The notes under the pieces were generated by a model. It was not told the DNA's origin and did not search any database. It worked only from the letters and a program-made list of their open reading frames with translations. From NCBI RefSeq assembly GCF_003056335.1, contig NZ_PYWA01000009.1:62001-126000 (forward strand): DNA of 64,000 nt, written 5' to 3'. Shown here piece after piece: positions 37,823 through 46,321 of the stretch. How positions within the stretch are numbered: the first letter of the stretch is position 1; each line of letters starts with the position of its first letter. Position numbers and translations under genes: made by a program. The DNA is from Paracoccus indicus (GTDB lineage: Bacteria; Pseudomonadota; Alphaproteobacteria; Rhodobacterales; Rhodobacteraceae).

Positions 37823-38961
37823 AACGCCTGATCACGCTTGACATGCTGCGGGGCTATGCCCTGCTCAGCATCATGGTGAACCACATGCCGCTGTCGGTCC
37901 TGCGGTCTGTCACCCTGCCCAATTTCTCGATCTTCGATGCCTCCGAACTGTTCGTCCTGCTGTCCGGCTTCCTGGTCGGCATGGTCTGGCGCAGCGTCGA
38001 GGCGAAGGAGGGTCGCCCCGCCGCCCGCCGCCGCTTCGCCCGCCGCAGCTTCGAGGTCTGGCGGGCCATGGTTCTGGGCGCGCTGGTCATGGCGGCGCTG
38101 TCTGCGGCCCTTTGGGCTTCGGGGCGGCCGCATACCGCCATCTGGAACCAATACGCCATCTGGATCGTCGAGAACCCGCTGTTCTACATCGCCGGTGTCG
38201 GCTCGATGTGGCTGCAGCCCAACATCATCGACGTGCTGGCAGTCTATGTGGTGCTGATCGCCTCGTCGATCGCGGTCGTGCCGCTGATGATGCGCTGGCC
38301 GCTGCTGGTCGCCGTGGGTTCGGTCCTGCTGTGGTGGTTCGCCCCGCAGCTGAACGCGCTGATCCCCACCTTCAGCAGCCGCAACGGCTTCCTGTTCAAC
38401 CCCTTCGGCTGGCAGATGCTGTTCTTCACCGGCACGGCGATGGGCCTGTTCCGACAGGACCTGATGCCCCGCCTTCACCCCTATCGACACATCCTGACGG
38501 CCATCGCCCTTGGCATGTTCGTCTTCGGCTGCACCATCGTCATCGCCGCGCGGATCGGCGAACCGGCCCTTGCGCTGCGTGCCGCCATGAAGACGCTTTA
38601 CGGCGAGGTCGACAAGTGGAACCTGGACGGCACCCGCTATCTGGCCATCGTCGCGGCCGCTTGGCTGGTCGCCGTTCCGCTGGCCCGACCGATGGAGTGG
38701 CTCTCGGCCAGCAGACTGGGCGTAGCCTTCCAACAGATCGGGCGCGGCGGCCTGTGGTCCTTTGCCATCTGCGTGCTGCTTTCGGTAGCGGGCGACGCCT
38801 TCCAGATGAACCCCGAGGGCAAATCTGCCGGGGCAAGGCTGGCCATCGATCTGTGGGCCTGCCTGACGCTCTGGTGGGCATCGGCCCTTTGGCTGGAGTA
38901 CGGCGCGCCTTGGCAGCGCGCCCGCAAGGCCCGCCGCAAGCTGCCTGCCACAGCTGCCTGA
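37819..38961 (+). CDS. opgC: OpgC succinyltransferase for periplasmic glucans
   Basis: Polytopic membrane protein of 380 aa with about ten helices that transfers succinyl groups to periplasmic glucans. Family landmarks are ITLDMLRGYALLSIMVNHMP at the start, FDASELFVLLSGFLVG and NPFGWQMLFFTGTAMG. It is the third gene of the coupled opg operon, so succinylation is expected along with synthesis. It should not be mistaken for OpgI, which some relatives carry and which is missing here. Confidence 0.92.
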   Translation: MKRLITLDMLRGYALLSIMVNHMPLSVLRSVTLPNFSIFDASELFVLLSGFLVGMVWRSVEAKEGRPAARRRFARRSFEVWRAMVLGALVMAALSAALWASGRPHTAIWNQYAIWIVENPLFYIAGVGSMWLQPNIIDVLAVYVVLIASSIAVVPLMMRWPLLVAVGSVLLWWFAPQLNALIPTFSSRNGFLFNPFGWQMLFFTGTAMGLFRQDLMPRLHPYRHILTAIALGMFVFGCTIVIAARIGEPALALRAAMKTLYGEVDKWNLDGTRYLAIVAAAWLVAVPLARPMEWLSASRLGVAFQQIGRGGLWSFAICVLLSVAGDAFQMNPEGKSAGARLAIDLWACLTLWWASALWLEYGAPWQRARKARRKLPATAA

Positions 38962-39005
38962 CCGGTATTACCGCCACCTTTCTGGCAAGTCCTGCAAGGC
39001 GGCAA

Positions 39006-39749
39006 TCAGATGTGGTCTGTCGCCATGGATTGCGCCGCTTCGGCCAGATCTTTGCGAATTGCCTGAACCACCTCCAGCCCCCATCGGTCGTTGGCATGCA
39101 CCAGATCATCGCCCGGATCCTTGTAGTAGCGGCGATCCAGCAGCAGGTCGTCGCCCCCGAAGGCTGAACGCAGGTCAAGGATACGGATGCCCATATCGGC
39201 CAGGTGCCCGGCCATCACCTGGTCATAGGCCATCCAGATATGGCGGTTTTCGGGCAGGAAACGCGTCGGCCCGAAGACGCAGGTGACCTGCGGCGCCATT
39301 CGCACCAGCGTGCCATAGAAACGCAGGTAGCCGGCGATGTAATCACGAGCCGCGGCGCGTGCGATCCTGGCCGAGATCAATGTTCCGTCCTGACCGTTTG
39401 CCTGGGCCGCCGTGGTCAGATCGCGCACGAAATGGATCGCGGTCATTCCGACATTGGCATAGATCGGCAATCGCAGATCGAAGGCCTGCCGGAAAAGCAC
39501 GTCCAGCTTGGCTGCCTTGCGGGCAAAACGTTCGGTCCGCTCGGCACCGAACAAGGCCTCGTCCTGGCGCAAGGATGAAATCTGGAAACGGGTCCTGCCA
39601 TCCTGAGCAGTGGTGAATTCGGCGCCGATGAAGTTGGGCGCGGCCGCTGCGATGGCACGGCGAAATTCCAACCCTCGTGCCTCGCCGCTCTTGATCATCA
39701 CCGAAGCATGCGAATCGCCGACCAGCGCAGCTTCAATCACGGTCTTCAT
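39006..39749 (-). CDS. SGNH-hydrolase-like protein paired with GSCFA protein
   Basis: A 247-aa protein with an N-terminal VGDSHASVM (residues about 9-17), where GDSH resembles block I of SGNH/GDSL esterases, and a C-terminal DDLVHANDRWG, supplying a DxxH-like catalytic pair. A deacylase or acyltransferase acting on a cell-surface glycan is plausible but unproven. No signal peptide is seen. Its start lies inside the 3' end of the GSCFA gene (17-nt overlap), so they are coupled. Neither the substrate nor a closer family name is recognised. Confidence 0.6.
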   Translation of the reverse strand: MKTVIEAALVGDSHASVMIKSGEARGLEFRRAIAAAAPNFIGAEFTTAQDGRTRFQISSLRQDEALFGAERTERFARKAAKLDVLFRQAFDLRLPIYANVGMTAIHFVRDLTTAAQANGQDGTLISARIARAAARDYIAGYLRFYGTLVRMAPQVTCVFGPTRFLPENRHIWMAYDQVMAGHLADMGIRILDLRSAFGGDDLLLDRRYYKDPGDDLVHANDRWGLEVVQAIRKDLAEAAQSMATDHI

Positions 39750-40827
39750 TGAAGCGGTCCAGAGCGATTTCCTCGCAGATGATGTCCTGGGCTTCGGTCG
39801 CCTTGGCGACGGCATCCTGAATGCGGCTGTCCTGCAGGTCGGGAAGATCGACCGTGGGCCCATCGATACCGAGGCCCTGCAGAAAATGCTGCATGACGTA
39901 ATCGACCCCATCCGCCGTCACCGAACGGCGGTCATCCTGAAACATCTGCCGGTTCAAGCCGGGGTTGGTGACGATCTCGTACGAAGGAAAATAGTCGACA
40001 TCGGGGTGCAGGGACTGGAAATGCCCCGCCGCAGCGCGCAGGACCGATTTCGAATGGGTCGTGGCGGTCAGGACATGGCTGTCCGCTGCCGCCGTGGCAG
40101 CCAGCGGCACGGGCGAGACGGTCAGCAGCATCCTGATGGCAGGATTGATCTGGCGCAGCTGCGTGCGGATCTTGTCCAGATCGTTCAGGATGTCGGGATA
40201 CTGCAGATTTTCGAACCGATGCAGTTCGGCATCGAACTGCCCGCCCATCGTCCCCGGGCAGGCGGCATAGCGCAACCCGGTCCGGCAGTTCATCCACCCT
40301 TCGGTCAAGCCAAGGGTGAAGATGAAGACGCTGCTTTCCTGCACGCCCCGGCGGATGGCCGACAGCGTGGCCCTGCGCGCCATGAACAGCTCTTCGATGG
40401 TCTCGAAACCGCCGGGTTCGATCTGCGGCCGGATCGGGTCCAGATGCGTGTCGCCATCGGCCCACGTCTCATGGTCCTGGCTGTCGGGTTCCAAGGTCCA
40501 ATCCAGCAGCTGGGCCAGCATGCGCGTGGTATAGATGTTGCCTGTCCGAAACGAGAAGATGCCATAGCCGAAGTCTCGGGCGGTCTTGTCGTTCAGCCCA
40601 TGGGGCGGGCGTTCGGCCTGTCGCCAGGTGAAGCCTGCCTGCACCAGTGCGCGGCTGATATGCTGGGCAAAGCAGGACCCTGCGGTCAGGATCGGATCAT
40701 CACGCGTCAGGCTGAACTTGGGCGTCCAAAGGCCTGGCAGCACCGTTCCGGTTCTGGCGGCCCGCGCGACCGAGGTCCGCCAATAGGCACGACGGGGCAA
40801 CCTGCTGTAAGGATTGACCGAGGACAT
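39733..40827 (-). CDS. GSCFA-domain protein
   Basis: A 364-aa protein with the GSCFA motif in ILTAGSCFAQHISRAL (about residues 46-61) and later conserved segments IFTLGLTEGWM and LTVSPVPLAAT, typical of the GSCFA family, itself SGNH-like. The family is linked to polysaccharide O-acylation loci but has no settled activity. The start at 40827 follows AAGGGT; the frame is open a further 45 codons upstream without family sequence. It is cotranscribed with the SGNH-like gene and runs towards the opg operon. Confidence 0.8.
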   Translation of the reverse strand: MSSVNPYSRLPRRAYWRTSVARAARTGTVLPGLWTPKFSLTRDDPILTAGSCFAQHISRALVQAGFTWRQAERPPHGLNDKTARDFGYGIFSFRTGNIYTTRMLAQLLDWTLEPDSQDHETWADGDTHLDPIRPQIEPGGFETIEELFMARRATLSAIRRGVQESSVFIFTLGLTEGWMNCRTGLRYAACPGTMGGQFDAELHRFENLQYPDILNDLDKIRTQLRQINPAIRMLLTVSPVPLAATAAADSHVLTATTHSKSVLRAAAGHFQSLHPDVDYFPSYEIVTNPGLNRQMFQDDRRSVTADGVDYVMQHFLQGLGIDGPTVDLPDLQDSRIQDAVAKATEAQDIICEEIALDRFNEDRD

Positions 40828-41016
40828 GCTGAGACCCTTATCCTGTGCCGTCACGGCATGAAAAACCTGTATGTCAGATTTTCCACGGGGTCTGACCCGT
40901 TTCAAGATTGCTACAACCTTAAGGATAAACTTTTGCCGCCAACTGTCGCGAAAGGGCGACATCGCAAACGACTGCCCGGAAATTCATCCGGCCGCGATCT
41001 GATGATGTGTGAAAAA

Positions 41017-41093
41017 TGGTGCACCCGGAGCGATTCGAACGCCCGGCCCCCAGATTCGTAGTCTGGTGCTCTATCCAGCTGAGCTACGGGTGC
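41017..41093 (-). tRNA. tRNA-Arg (ACG), copy 1
   Basis: 77-nt tRNA with encoded CCA. The anticodon ACG corresponds to plus-strand 41057-41059; the A34 is normally edited to inosine to read CGU, CGC and CGA. Sequence is identical to the copy at 41216-41292. A U-run (TTTTT) follows the CCA directly. It has its own promoter at 41105-41133. Confidence 0.97.
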
Positions 41094-41104
41094 AACCTGC
41101 GCGC

Positions 41105-41133
41105 TGCATAGCTCCCGTCGCCGCAGGATGCAA
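41105..41133 (-). promoter_or_regulatory. Promoter of tRNA-Arg copy 1
   Basis: Minus strand: -35 TTGCAT (41133-41128), 17-nt spacer, -10 TATGCA (41110-41105), 12 nt from the mature tRNA 5' end. Confidence 0.65.
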
Positions 41134-41138
41134 GAGAC

Positions 41139-41173
41139 GAAAAACGCTCGCGGCCAAATGGCGGCGGGCGTTT
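41139..41173 (-). terminator. Terminator between the two tRNA-Arg genes
   Basis: Minus-strand hairpin with arms AACGCCCGCCGCC and GGCCGCGAGCGTT (11 of 13 paired, loop ATTT) followed by TTTTT. It ends the transcript of copy 2. Confidence 0.75.
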
Positions 41174-41215
41174 GCGGCAGATGACCCCAGAGGGGGAAAT
41201 TGCGGAGATGGGAAA

Positions 41216-41292
41216 TGGTGCACCCGGAGCGATTCGAACGCCCGGCCCCCAGATTCGTAGTCTGGTGCTCTATCCAGCTGAGCTACGGGTGC
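41216..41292 (-). tRNA. tRNA-Arg (ACG), copy 2
   Basis: 77-nt tRNA identical to copy 1, offset by exactly 199 nt, anticodon at 41256-41258 (plus-strand CGT). It has a separate promoter and terminator, so the pair is a tandem duplication of whole transcription units rather than one operon. Confidence 0.97.
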
Positions 41293-41304
41293 AACATGAC
41301 GGGG

Positions 41305-41333
41305 TGAATAGCGGCAGTGTTCGGGGGGTGCAA
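41305..41333 (-). promoter_or_regulatory. Promoter of tRNA-Arg copy 2
   Basis: Minus strand: -35 TTGCAC (41333-41328), 17-nt spacer, -10 TATTCA (41310-41305), 13 nt from the tRNA 5' end. The layout matches copy 1. Confidence 0.65.
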
Positions 41334-41344
41334 GGGATGAAAAC

Positions 41345-41385
41345 CAAAAAAACCGCCTCTTTGTCAAAAAACTGTTTCAGGCGGT
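41345..41385 (-). terminator. Terminator of the histidine kinase gene
   Basis: Minus-strand stem ACCGCCT / AGGCGGT with a long loop, followed by TTTTTTT. The upstream arm overlaps the stop codon (41377-41379). Confidence 0.75.
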
Positions 41386-42789
41386 CTGACGCGGTTCGGA
41401 TTGCGCCGTGCCGCGGGGGATCTGGATACAGAACTGGCTGCCCTCGGCATCGCTGCGCAACAGCTCCAACGTGCCGCCATGGCCGCGTACCAGATCGGCG
41501 GCAATGGTCAGGCCCAGCCCGGTGCCGCCGCGACGCGTGCTGCCGGTGAAGGGCTTGAACAGGTATTCCTTGGCCTTGTCCGGCAGCCCGGGACCGCTGT
41601 CGCCCACGCGAATCCACCAGTCGGTGTCGTTTTCGCCCGCGCCGACCTCGACCGTGCCGGGCTTGCCGGTGGCCTCGATCGCCTGGCGGGCATTGCGCAT
41701 CAGGTTGGACAGCACGCGATACAGCTGATCGCGGTCGGCGCGGATGATCAGCGTGGCGGGGATGTCGGACAGGAAATCGACCTGTCCGGCAGCCTCGGCG
41801 GCCAGAACCTCGGCCTCGATCACCTCGGTTGCCAGCTGGTGCAGGTTGAAGCGCGACAGGGTGGGCGCAGGCTCCTCGGCCTTGCCGAAGGCCAGCGTGG
41901 TCTCGCAGAGGTTCACCGCACGGGTGATCGAGTTCACCAGCTTGGGCGCGGCACGCCGCACCTTGGGATCGGCGCTGTCCTCCAGCCGGTCGGCGAAGAT
42001 CTGGGCGGTGGTCAGGATATTGCGCAGATCGTGGCTGATCTTGGCGACGGCCTGTCCTAGCTGGGCCATGCGTTCCTTCTGCTTCAGGGACGAGGTCACC
42101 GTCTGCTGCATCGACCGCAGCGCGTCCTCGGCCTCGCGCAGTTCCTCGAGGCGCGCGCCGGGGATGATGATGTGTCGCGCATCCTCGGGGGCGCTGGCAT
42201 AGGCAGACATATGGCTGATGACGCGCCGCATGGGCACAAGGATCAGCCGCTGCGCCGCCAGGAACAGCAGCACCGCCGTCAGGATCGAAAAGGCCGCCGA
42301 GACCCCCAGAAGACGCAGACCGTAATCCACCATCGCTTCCCGCAGGGGAGCGGTCTGCATCGTGATCTCGATCAACTGGCCGGCCTGGTTGACCGGCGCG
42401 CCGATCACGCGGACGACGTGATTCTGCCTGCTGACCAGCGTGGCCAGCGAATCGTCGATCGTCTGTAGGACACCATCTTCGCGCAAATCGTATGTGGCCG
42501 CGATGGGGCCGGGAATGGGGGACGACAGGACAAGCTGGCGAATGTCGTTTCGGCGCAGGACCACGTTGAAGACATCGGCGTTCTGCAGCAGTTCAGTCTC
42601 GAGATCTGCGGCCAGCGACTCGTCCGTCGCCAGCAGCGCCAGACTTGCGATCTGCGCACGCTCCAACCGCGATTCGAGGTAGTCCAGCCGGAAGGACGCC
42701 AGCGATGGCAAAAGGATGAACAATTCCGCCAAGATGACGAACATCATCGTCAACGCGGCGAATCGGCCAGAGATCGTGTTCAGTCGCAT
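41377..42789 (-). CDS. Orphan sensor histidine kinase
   Basis: Membrane-bound two-component sensor of 470 aa. A first helix (about residues 10-32) and a second (about 158-182) enclose a periplasmic sensing region. A HAMP-like linker follows (RLILVPMRRVISHMSAY), then a dimerisation domain with the phospho-acceptor histidine in KISHDLRNIL. The catalytic domain has NLMRNARQAI (N box), GDSGPGLPD and RGGTGLGLTI (G boxes). No response regulator is adjacent, so its partner is elsewhere. The stimulus is unknown. Confidence 0.9.
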   Translation of the reverse strand: MRLNTISGRFAALTMMFVILAELFILLPSLASFRLDYLESRLERAQIASLALLATDESLAADLETELLQNADVFNVVLRRNDIRQLVLSSPIPGPIAATYDLREDGVLQTIDDSLATLVSRQNHVVRVIGAPVNQAGQLIEITMQTAPLREAMVDYGLRLLGVSAAFSILTAVLLFLAAQRLILVPMRRVISHMSAYASAPEDARHIIIPGARLEELREAEDALRSMQQTVTSSLKQKERMAQLGQAVAKISHDLRNILTTAQIFADRLEDSADPKVRRAAPKLVNSITRAVNLCETTLAFGKAEEPAPTLSRFNLHQLATEVIEAEVLAAEAAGQVDFLSDIPATLIIRADRDQLYRVLSNLMRNARQAIEATGKPGTVEVGAGENDTDWWIRVGDSGPGLPDKAKEYLFKPFTGSTRRGGTGLGLTIAADLVRGHGGTLELLRSDAEGSQFCIQIPRGTAQSEPRQTA

Positions 42790-42925
42790 GGTTTCCGGAT
42801 ATGGTTGTGCCGGTGCAACTTGTCAGCCGACGAATGGTGTTTCAGTCGATCAAACGAATGTGATCGGGACATGGTTCCATCTTGCGCGTTCGCGCGAAGA
42901 TGCGGTCGATTGCTGCCGGAATCGG

Positions 42926-42954
42926 TTGACGCAGGCGTACTTGTCCCCTAATGA
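42926..42954 (+). promoter_or_regulatory. Candidate promoter of rpmH-rnpA
   Basis: TTGACG (42926-42931), 17-nt spacer, TAATGA (42949-42954). It lies in the 261-nt gap between the divergent histidine kinase and rpmH, about 97 nt before the rpmH start. The -10 is weak; nothing else is evident in this gap. Confidence 0.4.
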
Positions 42955-43050
42955 GCGGGCTTCGAACAACCAGCGCCGTCGCGCGGGGCAGTATCCTGCT
43001 ACCCTGCCCTGACTTGATGCCACCCGCAAGATACGACCCGGAGACTGAAT

Positions 43051-43185
43051 ATGAAGCGCACCTTCCAACCTTCGAACCTTGTTCGTGCGCGCCGTCACGG
43101 CTTTCGCGCACGCATGGCCACCAAAGGCGGCCGTCGCATTCTGAACGCACGCCGCGCCAAAGGCCGCAAGAGCCTGTCGGCTTGA
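43051..43185 (+). CDS. rpmH: 50S ribosomal protein L34
   Basis: A 44-aa, very basic ribosomal protein: [18 protein letters not shown] at the start and KGRKSLSA at the end. Preceded by GGAGACTGAAT. The classic rpmH-rnpA-yidD order follows. Confidence 0.98.
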   Translation: MKRTFQPSNLVRARRHGFRARMATKGGRRILNARRAKGRKSLSA

Positions 43186-43212
43186 TAGCGCCCGGCAGCT
43201 TTACGCTGCCAC

Positions 43213-43638
43213 ATGAAGGCTTTCGACATGCCGCCACTGCCCCATCCTGCTGACACTCAGCCCACGGATGCCGGCGGGGCGGCATTTCGCGTGGCCGACG
43301 GCTTCAAGATGCCCCCCGTGATCGGCAAGCGCGCCGATTTCCTGGCAGCCGCCAAGGCACGTCGACAGGCGATGCCCGGATTTCTGCTGCAGGCCCGGCG
43401 CCGCGACGACGACGGCCCGGCGCGGATCGGCTTCACCTGTTCCAAGAAGGTCGGCAATGCAGTGGCCCGCAACCGTGCCAAGCGTCGCCTGCGCGAGATC
43501 GCCCGCCTGACCATGCCGCAGACGGCACAGTCGGGGTGGGACTATGTGCTGGTCGGCCGCCCCGGTGCCACCGCCAGTCTGGATTTCACCCAGCTCTGCG
43601 AGGATTTCGCCCGCGCCATGCGCAAGGTCCACAAGTGA
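43213..43638 (+). CDS. rnpA: Ribonuclease P protein component
   Basis: Protein subunit of RNase P, which matures the 5' end of tRNAs together with the RNA subunit. The signature RNR motif is in CSKKVGNAVARNRAKRRLRE (about residues 76-95). The 141-aa length includes a family-variable N-terminal tail; a later start at MPPLP is possible. It overlaps yidD by GTGA. Confidence 0.95.
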   Translation: MKAFDMPPLPHPADTQPTDAGGAAFRVADGFKMPPVIGKRADFLAAAKARRQAMPGFLLQARRRDDDGPARIGFTCSKKVGNAVARNRAKRRLREIARLTMPQTAQSGWDYVLVGRPGATASLDFTQLCEDFARAMRKVHK

Positions 43639-43889
43639 GACCGCTGGCTCGGGTTCTGGCCTTGCCGGTTCGGGCCTATCGGCTGGTCGCATCGCCCTGG
43701 GTCGGGCACGGCTGCCGGTTCCAGCCGACCTGTTCGGCCTATGCCCTGCAGGCGCTGGAGCATCACGGGCCGTTTCGTGGCACCTGGCTGATGCTGCGCC
43801 GCATCGGGCGGTGCCATCCCTGGGGCGGATCGGGCTTCGACCCGGTGCCGGGAACCGACACCACCTGCACTCACGACTGCGACCACTAA
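43635..43889 (+). CDS. yidD: Membrane protein insertion efficiency factor YidD
   Basis: Small amphipathic protein (84 aa from the GTG start at 43635) that aids YidC-dependent membrane insertion. It shows the conserved core [20 protein letters not shown] followed by [12 protein letters not shown] and [18 protein letters not shown]. The GTG overlaps the rnpA stop. The frame is open upstream but only within rnpA. Confidence 0.93.
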   Translation: MRPLARVLALPVRAYRLVASPWVGHGCRFQPTCSAYALQALEHHGPFRGTWLMLRRIGRCHPWGGSGFDPVPGTDTTCTHDCDH

Positions 43890-43899
43890 GGGGGCCATC

Positions 43900-44787
43900 A
43901 TGCTGGACGAACTGGACGACACGGACATCCACCCGCTTTTCGCGGGCGCCCCCACCTCGACGGAATTCCGCAAGCTGCGCAAGCGCATGGTTCGCGAGAC
44001 CCGCGCCGCGATCGAGGATTACGGCATGATCCGCCCCGGCGATCGCTGGCTGGTCTGCCTGTCGGGTGGCAAGGACAGCTATGCGCTGCTGGCCATCCTG
44101 CACGAATTGAAGTGGCGCGGCCTGCTGCCGGTCGATCTGCTGGCCTGCAACCTGGATCAGGGCCAGCCGAACTTCCCTGCCACGGTGCTGCCGGAGTTCC
44201 TGAAGGCCCGCGGCGTCGAACATCGCATCGAATACCGCGACACCTATTCCATCGTGAAGGACAAGACGCCCGCGGGGCGAACCTATTGCGCCATGTGTTC
44301 GCGCCTGCGTCGCGGCAATCTCTATCGCATCGCGCGCGAGGAAGGGTGTTCCGCCGTGGTGCTGGGCCATCACCGCGACGACATCCTGGAAACCTTCTTC
44401 ATGAACCTCTTCCACGGCGGAAGGCTGGCCACCATGCCGCCCAAGCTGCTGAACGAAGAGGGCGACCTGACCCTGCTGCGCCCCTTGGCCTATGTGGCCG
44501 AGGCCGATTGCGAGCGGTTCTCGAAGGCGATGAACTATCCTATCATCCCCTGCGATCTCTGCGGCAGCCAGGAAGGGCTGCAGCGGGTTCAGGTCAAGCG
44601 CCTGCTGGACGAATGGGAGGCGCGGACCCCCGGTCGCCGTCAGGTGATGTTCCGGTCGCTGATGAACGTGCGCCCCTCGCATCTGCTGGACCCCAAACTG
44701 TTCGATTTCGCGGCACTGGTTCCCGGCATGAACACCCCCGAGGGGGACGCCGTTCCCGATCTGCGCGCGTCGGAACAGGAACTTTAA
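43900..44787 (+). CDS. ttcA: tRNA 2-thiocytidine biosynthesis protein TtcA
   Basis: ATP- and iron-sulfur-dependent enzyme that thiolates cytidine 32 of certain tRNAs. The 295-aa protein has the PP-loop [11 protein letters not shown] (about residues 52-62) and two cysteine pairs, CAMC and, nearer the C-terminus, CDLC, of the kind that hold the cluster. [17 protein letters not shown] is the conserved second motif. It follows yidD by 10 nt. A tRNA-Arg(ACG), a known type of TtcA substrate, is also in the window. Confidence 0.95.
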   Translation: MLDELDDTDIHPLFAGAPTSTEFRKLRKRMVRETRAAIEDYGMIRPGDRWLVCLSGGKDSYALLAILHELKWRGLLPVDLLACNLDQGQPNFPATVLPEFLKARGVEHRIEYRDTYSIVKDKTPAGRTYCAMCSRLRRGNLYRIAREEGCSAVVLGHHRDDILETFFMNLFHGGRLATMPPKLLNEEGDLTLLRPLAYVAEADCERFSKAMNYPIIPCDLCGSQEGLQRVQVKRLLDEWEARTPGRRQVMFRSLMNVRPSHLLDPKLFDFAALVPGMNTPEGDAVPDLRASEQEL

Positions 44788-44815
44788 CGGAACGCAAAGC
44801 TTTCGGGATTAGGAC

Positions 44816-44842
44816 GGACCACGGTGATTCCGTGAAAGGTCC
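44816..44842 (+). other. Hairpin covering the ribosome-binding site of the EAL gene
   Basis: GGAC-CACGG (44816-44824) pairs with CCGTG-aaag-GTCC (44830-44842), loop TGATT. The likely ribosome-binding site GAAAGG (44834-44839) falls in the 3' side and bulge, 6 nt before the ATG at 44846, so folding could limit translation. Confidence 0.4.
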
Positions 44843-44845
44843 GGC

Positions 44846-46186
44846 ATGTCCAAGAATGTAACGCGTCTCTTCGCTCCGATCCTCAGGTTGCTGGGCCGTC
44901 CAGATCAGGCCCGCGACCTTTCCCGCAGCGTCCTGCTGCTTCAGCTTGAAAACACCGAACTGCTGTCACGCACCCTGGACAAGGCCGCCATGAGCCATCT
45001 GCTGGTCCAGCTGTCGATGACCTTGGGCCGCGCCGTGCGCCCCTACGATCCGGTGCGGGTGCTGTCGCCGGGGCTGTTCGCCTTCGTGCTGCGCAACCGC
45101 ACCGAACGCGATGCGATGCAGGTCGCCCACAGGCTGCACCGCAAGGGTCAGGCGCAGATCTCGATCGCAGGGCAGACGTTGACGCCGGTGATCAGCGGGG
45201 CGCTGGTCCATGCCGATGGCGGATGCCTGACGGGCCCCAACTTGGCGCGTGACCACCTGCCCGGCCCCGATCTTCCCGACATCGAGACGCTGATCGACAA
45301 CGCCCGCCAACGTCTGCAGGCCACGTCGGACAGCGATCTTGGACGGCTGCGGCTTTATCCCTACGACACCACGCTGGCAGGGGCGCCACTGGTCGCCACC
45401 ATCAGCGATGCCATCAATGCCGATCAGGTCGAGGCCTGGTTCCAGCCACAGGTCTGCTGTCATTCGGGCGCCATCACCGGCTTCGAGGCCCTGGCCCGCT
45501 GGAACCATCCCGCGCGCGGCATCCTGGCGCCCGGCGTCTTCATGCCCCAGATGTCCGAGGCCGATCACACCGCCCTGACCCAGGCCATGCTGACCCAATC
45601 GCTGATGGCGTTGAAGGAATGGGACGGCGCCGGTTTCGACGTGCCCACGGTTTCGGTCAACATCTCGAACACGGAACTGTCCGAACGCGGCTTTGCCGAT
45701 TGCCTGCTGTGGGAGCTGGACCGCCACGAGATCCGCCCCGACCGCCTGGTGATCGAGGTTCTGGAAAGCGTCGGCCCAGTCACAAGCAACGCCGATGTCC
45801 GCGTCAACCTGCGCAAGCTGTCGAAGGCGGGTTGCCACATCGACTTGGACGATTTCGGCACGGGCTATGCCAGTCTGGATGCGATCCGCCAGTTCGGCAT
45901 CCATCGCATCAAGCTGGACCGCAGCTTCGTCACCGGTTGCGACATCGATCCCGGTCAGCAGCGGATGATCCTGGCCATCCTGGCGCTGGCGGAACGGCTT
46001 GGCATCGCGGCCCTGGGTGAAGGCGTCGAAACCCGCGAGGAACACGCCTTCCTGGCCCAGATGGGCTGCGACGAGGTGCAGGGCTATGCCATCGCCCGCC
46101 CCATGCCGCTGTCCGCCACCATGGATTTCCTGCGTCGTCACAGCGCCGCCGCGGCCGATCTGCCCAGCATCGCACGCCGCGGCTGA
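44846..46186 (+). CDS. EAL-domain protein, probable cyclic-di-GMP phosphodiesterase
   Basis: A 446-aa cytoplasmic protein. The N-terminal half looks like a degenerate GGDEF domain without the GGDEF signature. The C-terminal EAL domain (from about residue 180) keeps the catalytic set: FEALARW (EAL), VSVNIS with the Asn ligand, VIEVLES, DDFGTGYASL (DDFGTG), IKLDRSFV and GEGVET. It should hydrolyse c-di-GMP to pGpG. No membrane helix is visible. It sits between ttcA and yidC, interrupting the usual rpmH-to-yidC housekeeping order. Confidence 0.88.
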   Translation: MSKNVTRLFAPILRLLGRPDQARDLSRSVLLLQLENTELLSRTLDKAAMSHLLVQLSMTLGRAVRPYDPVRVLSPGLFAFVLRNRTERDAMQVAHRLHRKGQAQISIAGQTLTPVISGALVHADGGCLTGPNLARDHLPGPDLPDIETLIDNARQRLQATSDSDLGRLRLYPYDTTLAGAPLVATISDAINADQVEAWFQPQVCCHSGAITGFEALARWNHPARGILAPGVFMPQMSEADHTALTQAMLTQSLMALKEWDGAGFDVPTVSVNISNTELSERGFADCLLWELDRHEIRPDRLVIEVLESVGPVTSNADVRVNLRKLSKAGCHIDLDDFGTGYASLDAIRQFGIHRIKLDRSFVTGCDIDPGQQRMILAILALAERLGIAALGEGVETREEHAFLAQMGCDEVQGYAIARPMPLSATMDFLRRHSAAAADLPSIARRG

Positions 46187-46321
46187 GGGTCCGATCGGCC
46201 GACAACGGCCCCGATCCGCCCGTTACCCCAAGCATTCCTGCCCATTCGGCCAAATCCGCTTGACCTTTCGGGGTCCGTTCTGTTGAACCGGCGCGACTGA
46301 CGTGATGACAGTGGTGAGGGA

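Noticed and set aside
39610..41061. Plus-strand open frames ending SDSNARPPDS across the tRNA-Arg genes
   Set aside because: The ending is the usual artificial translation of the antisense strand of tRNA-Arg, and the frame runs opposite the GSCFA gene.
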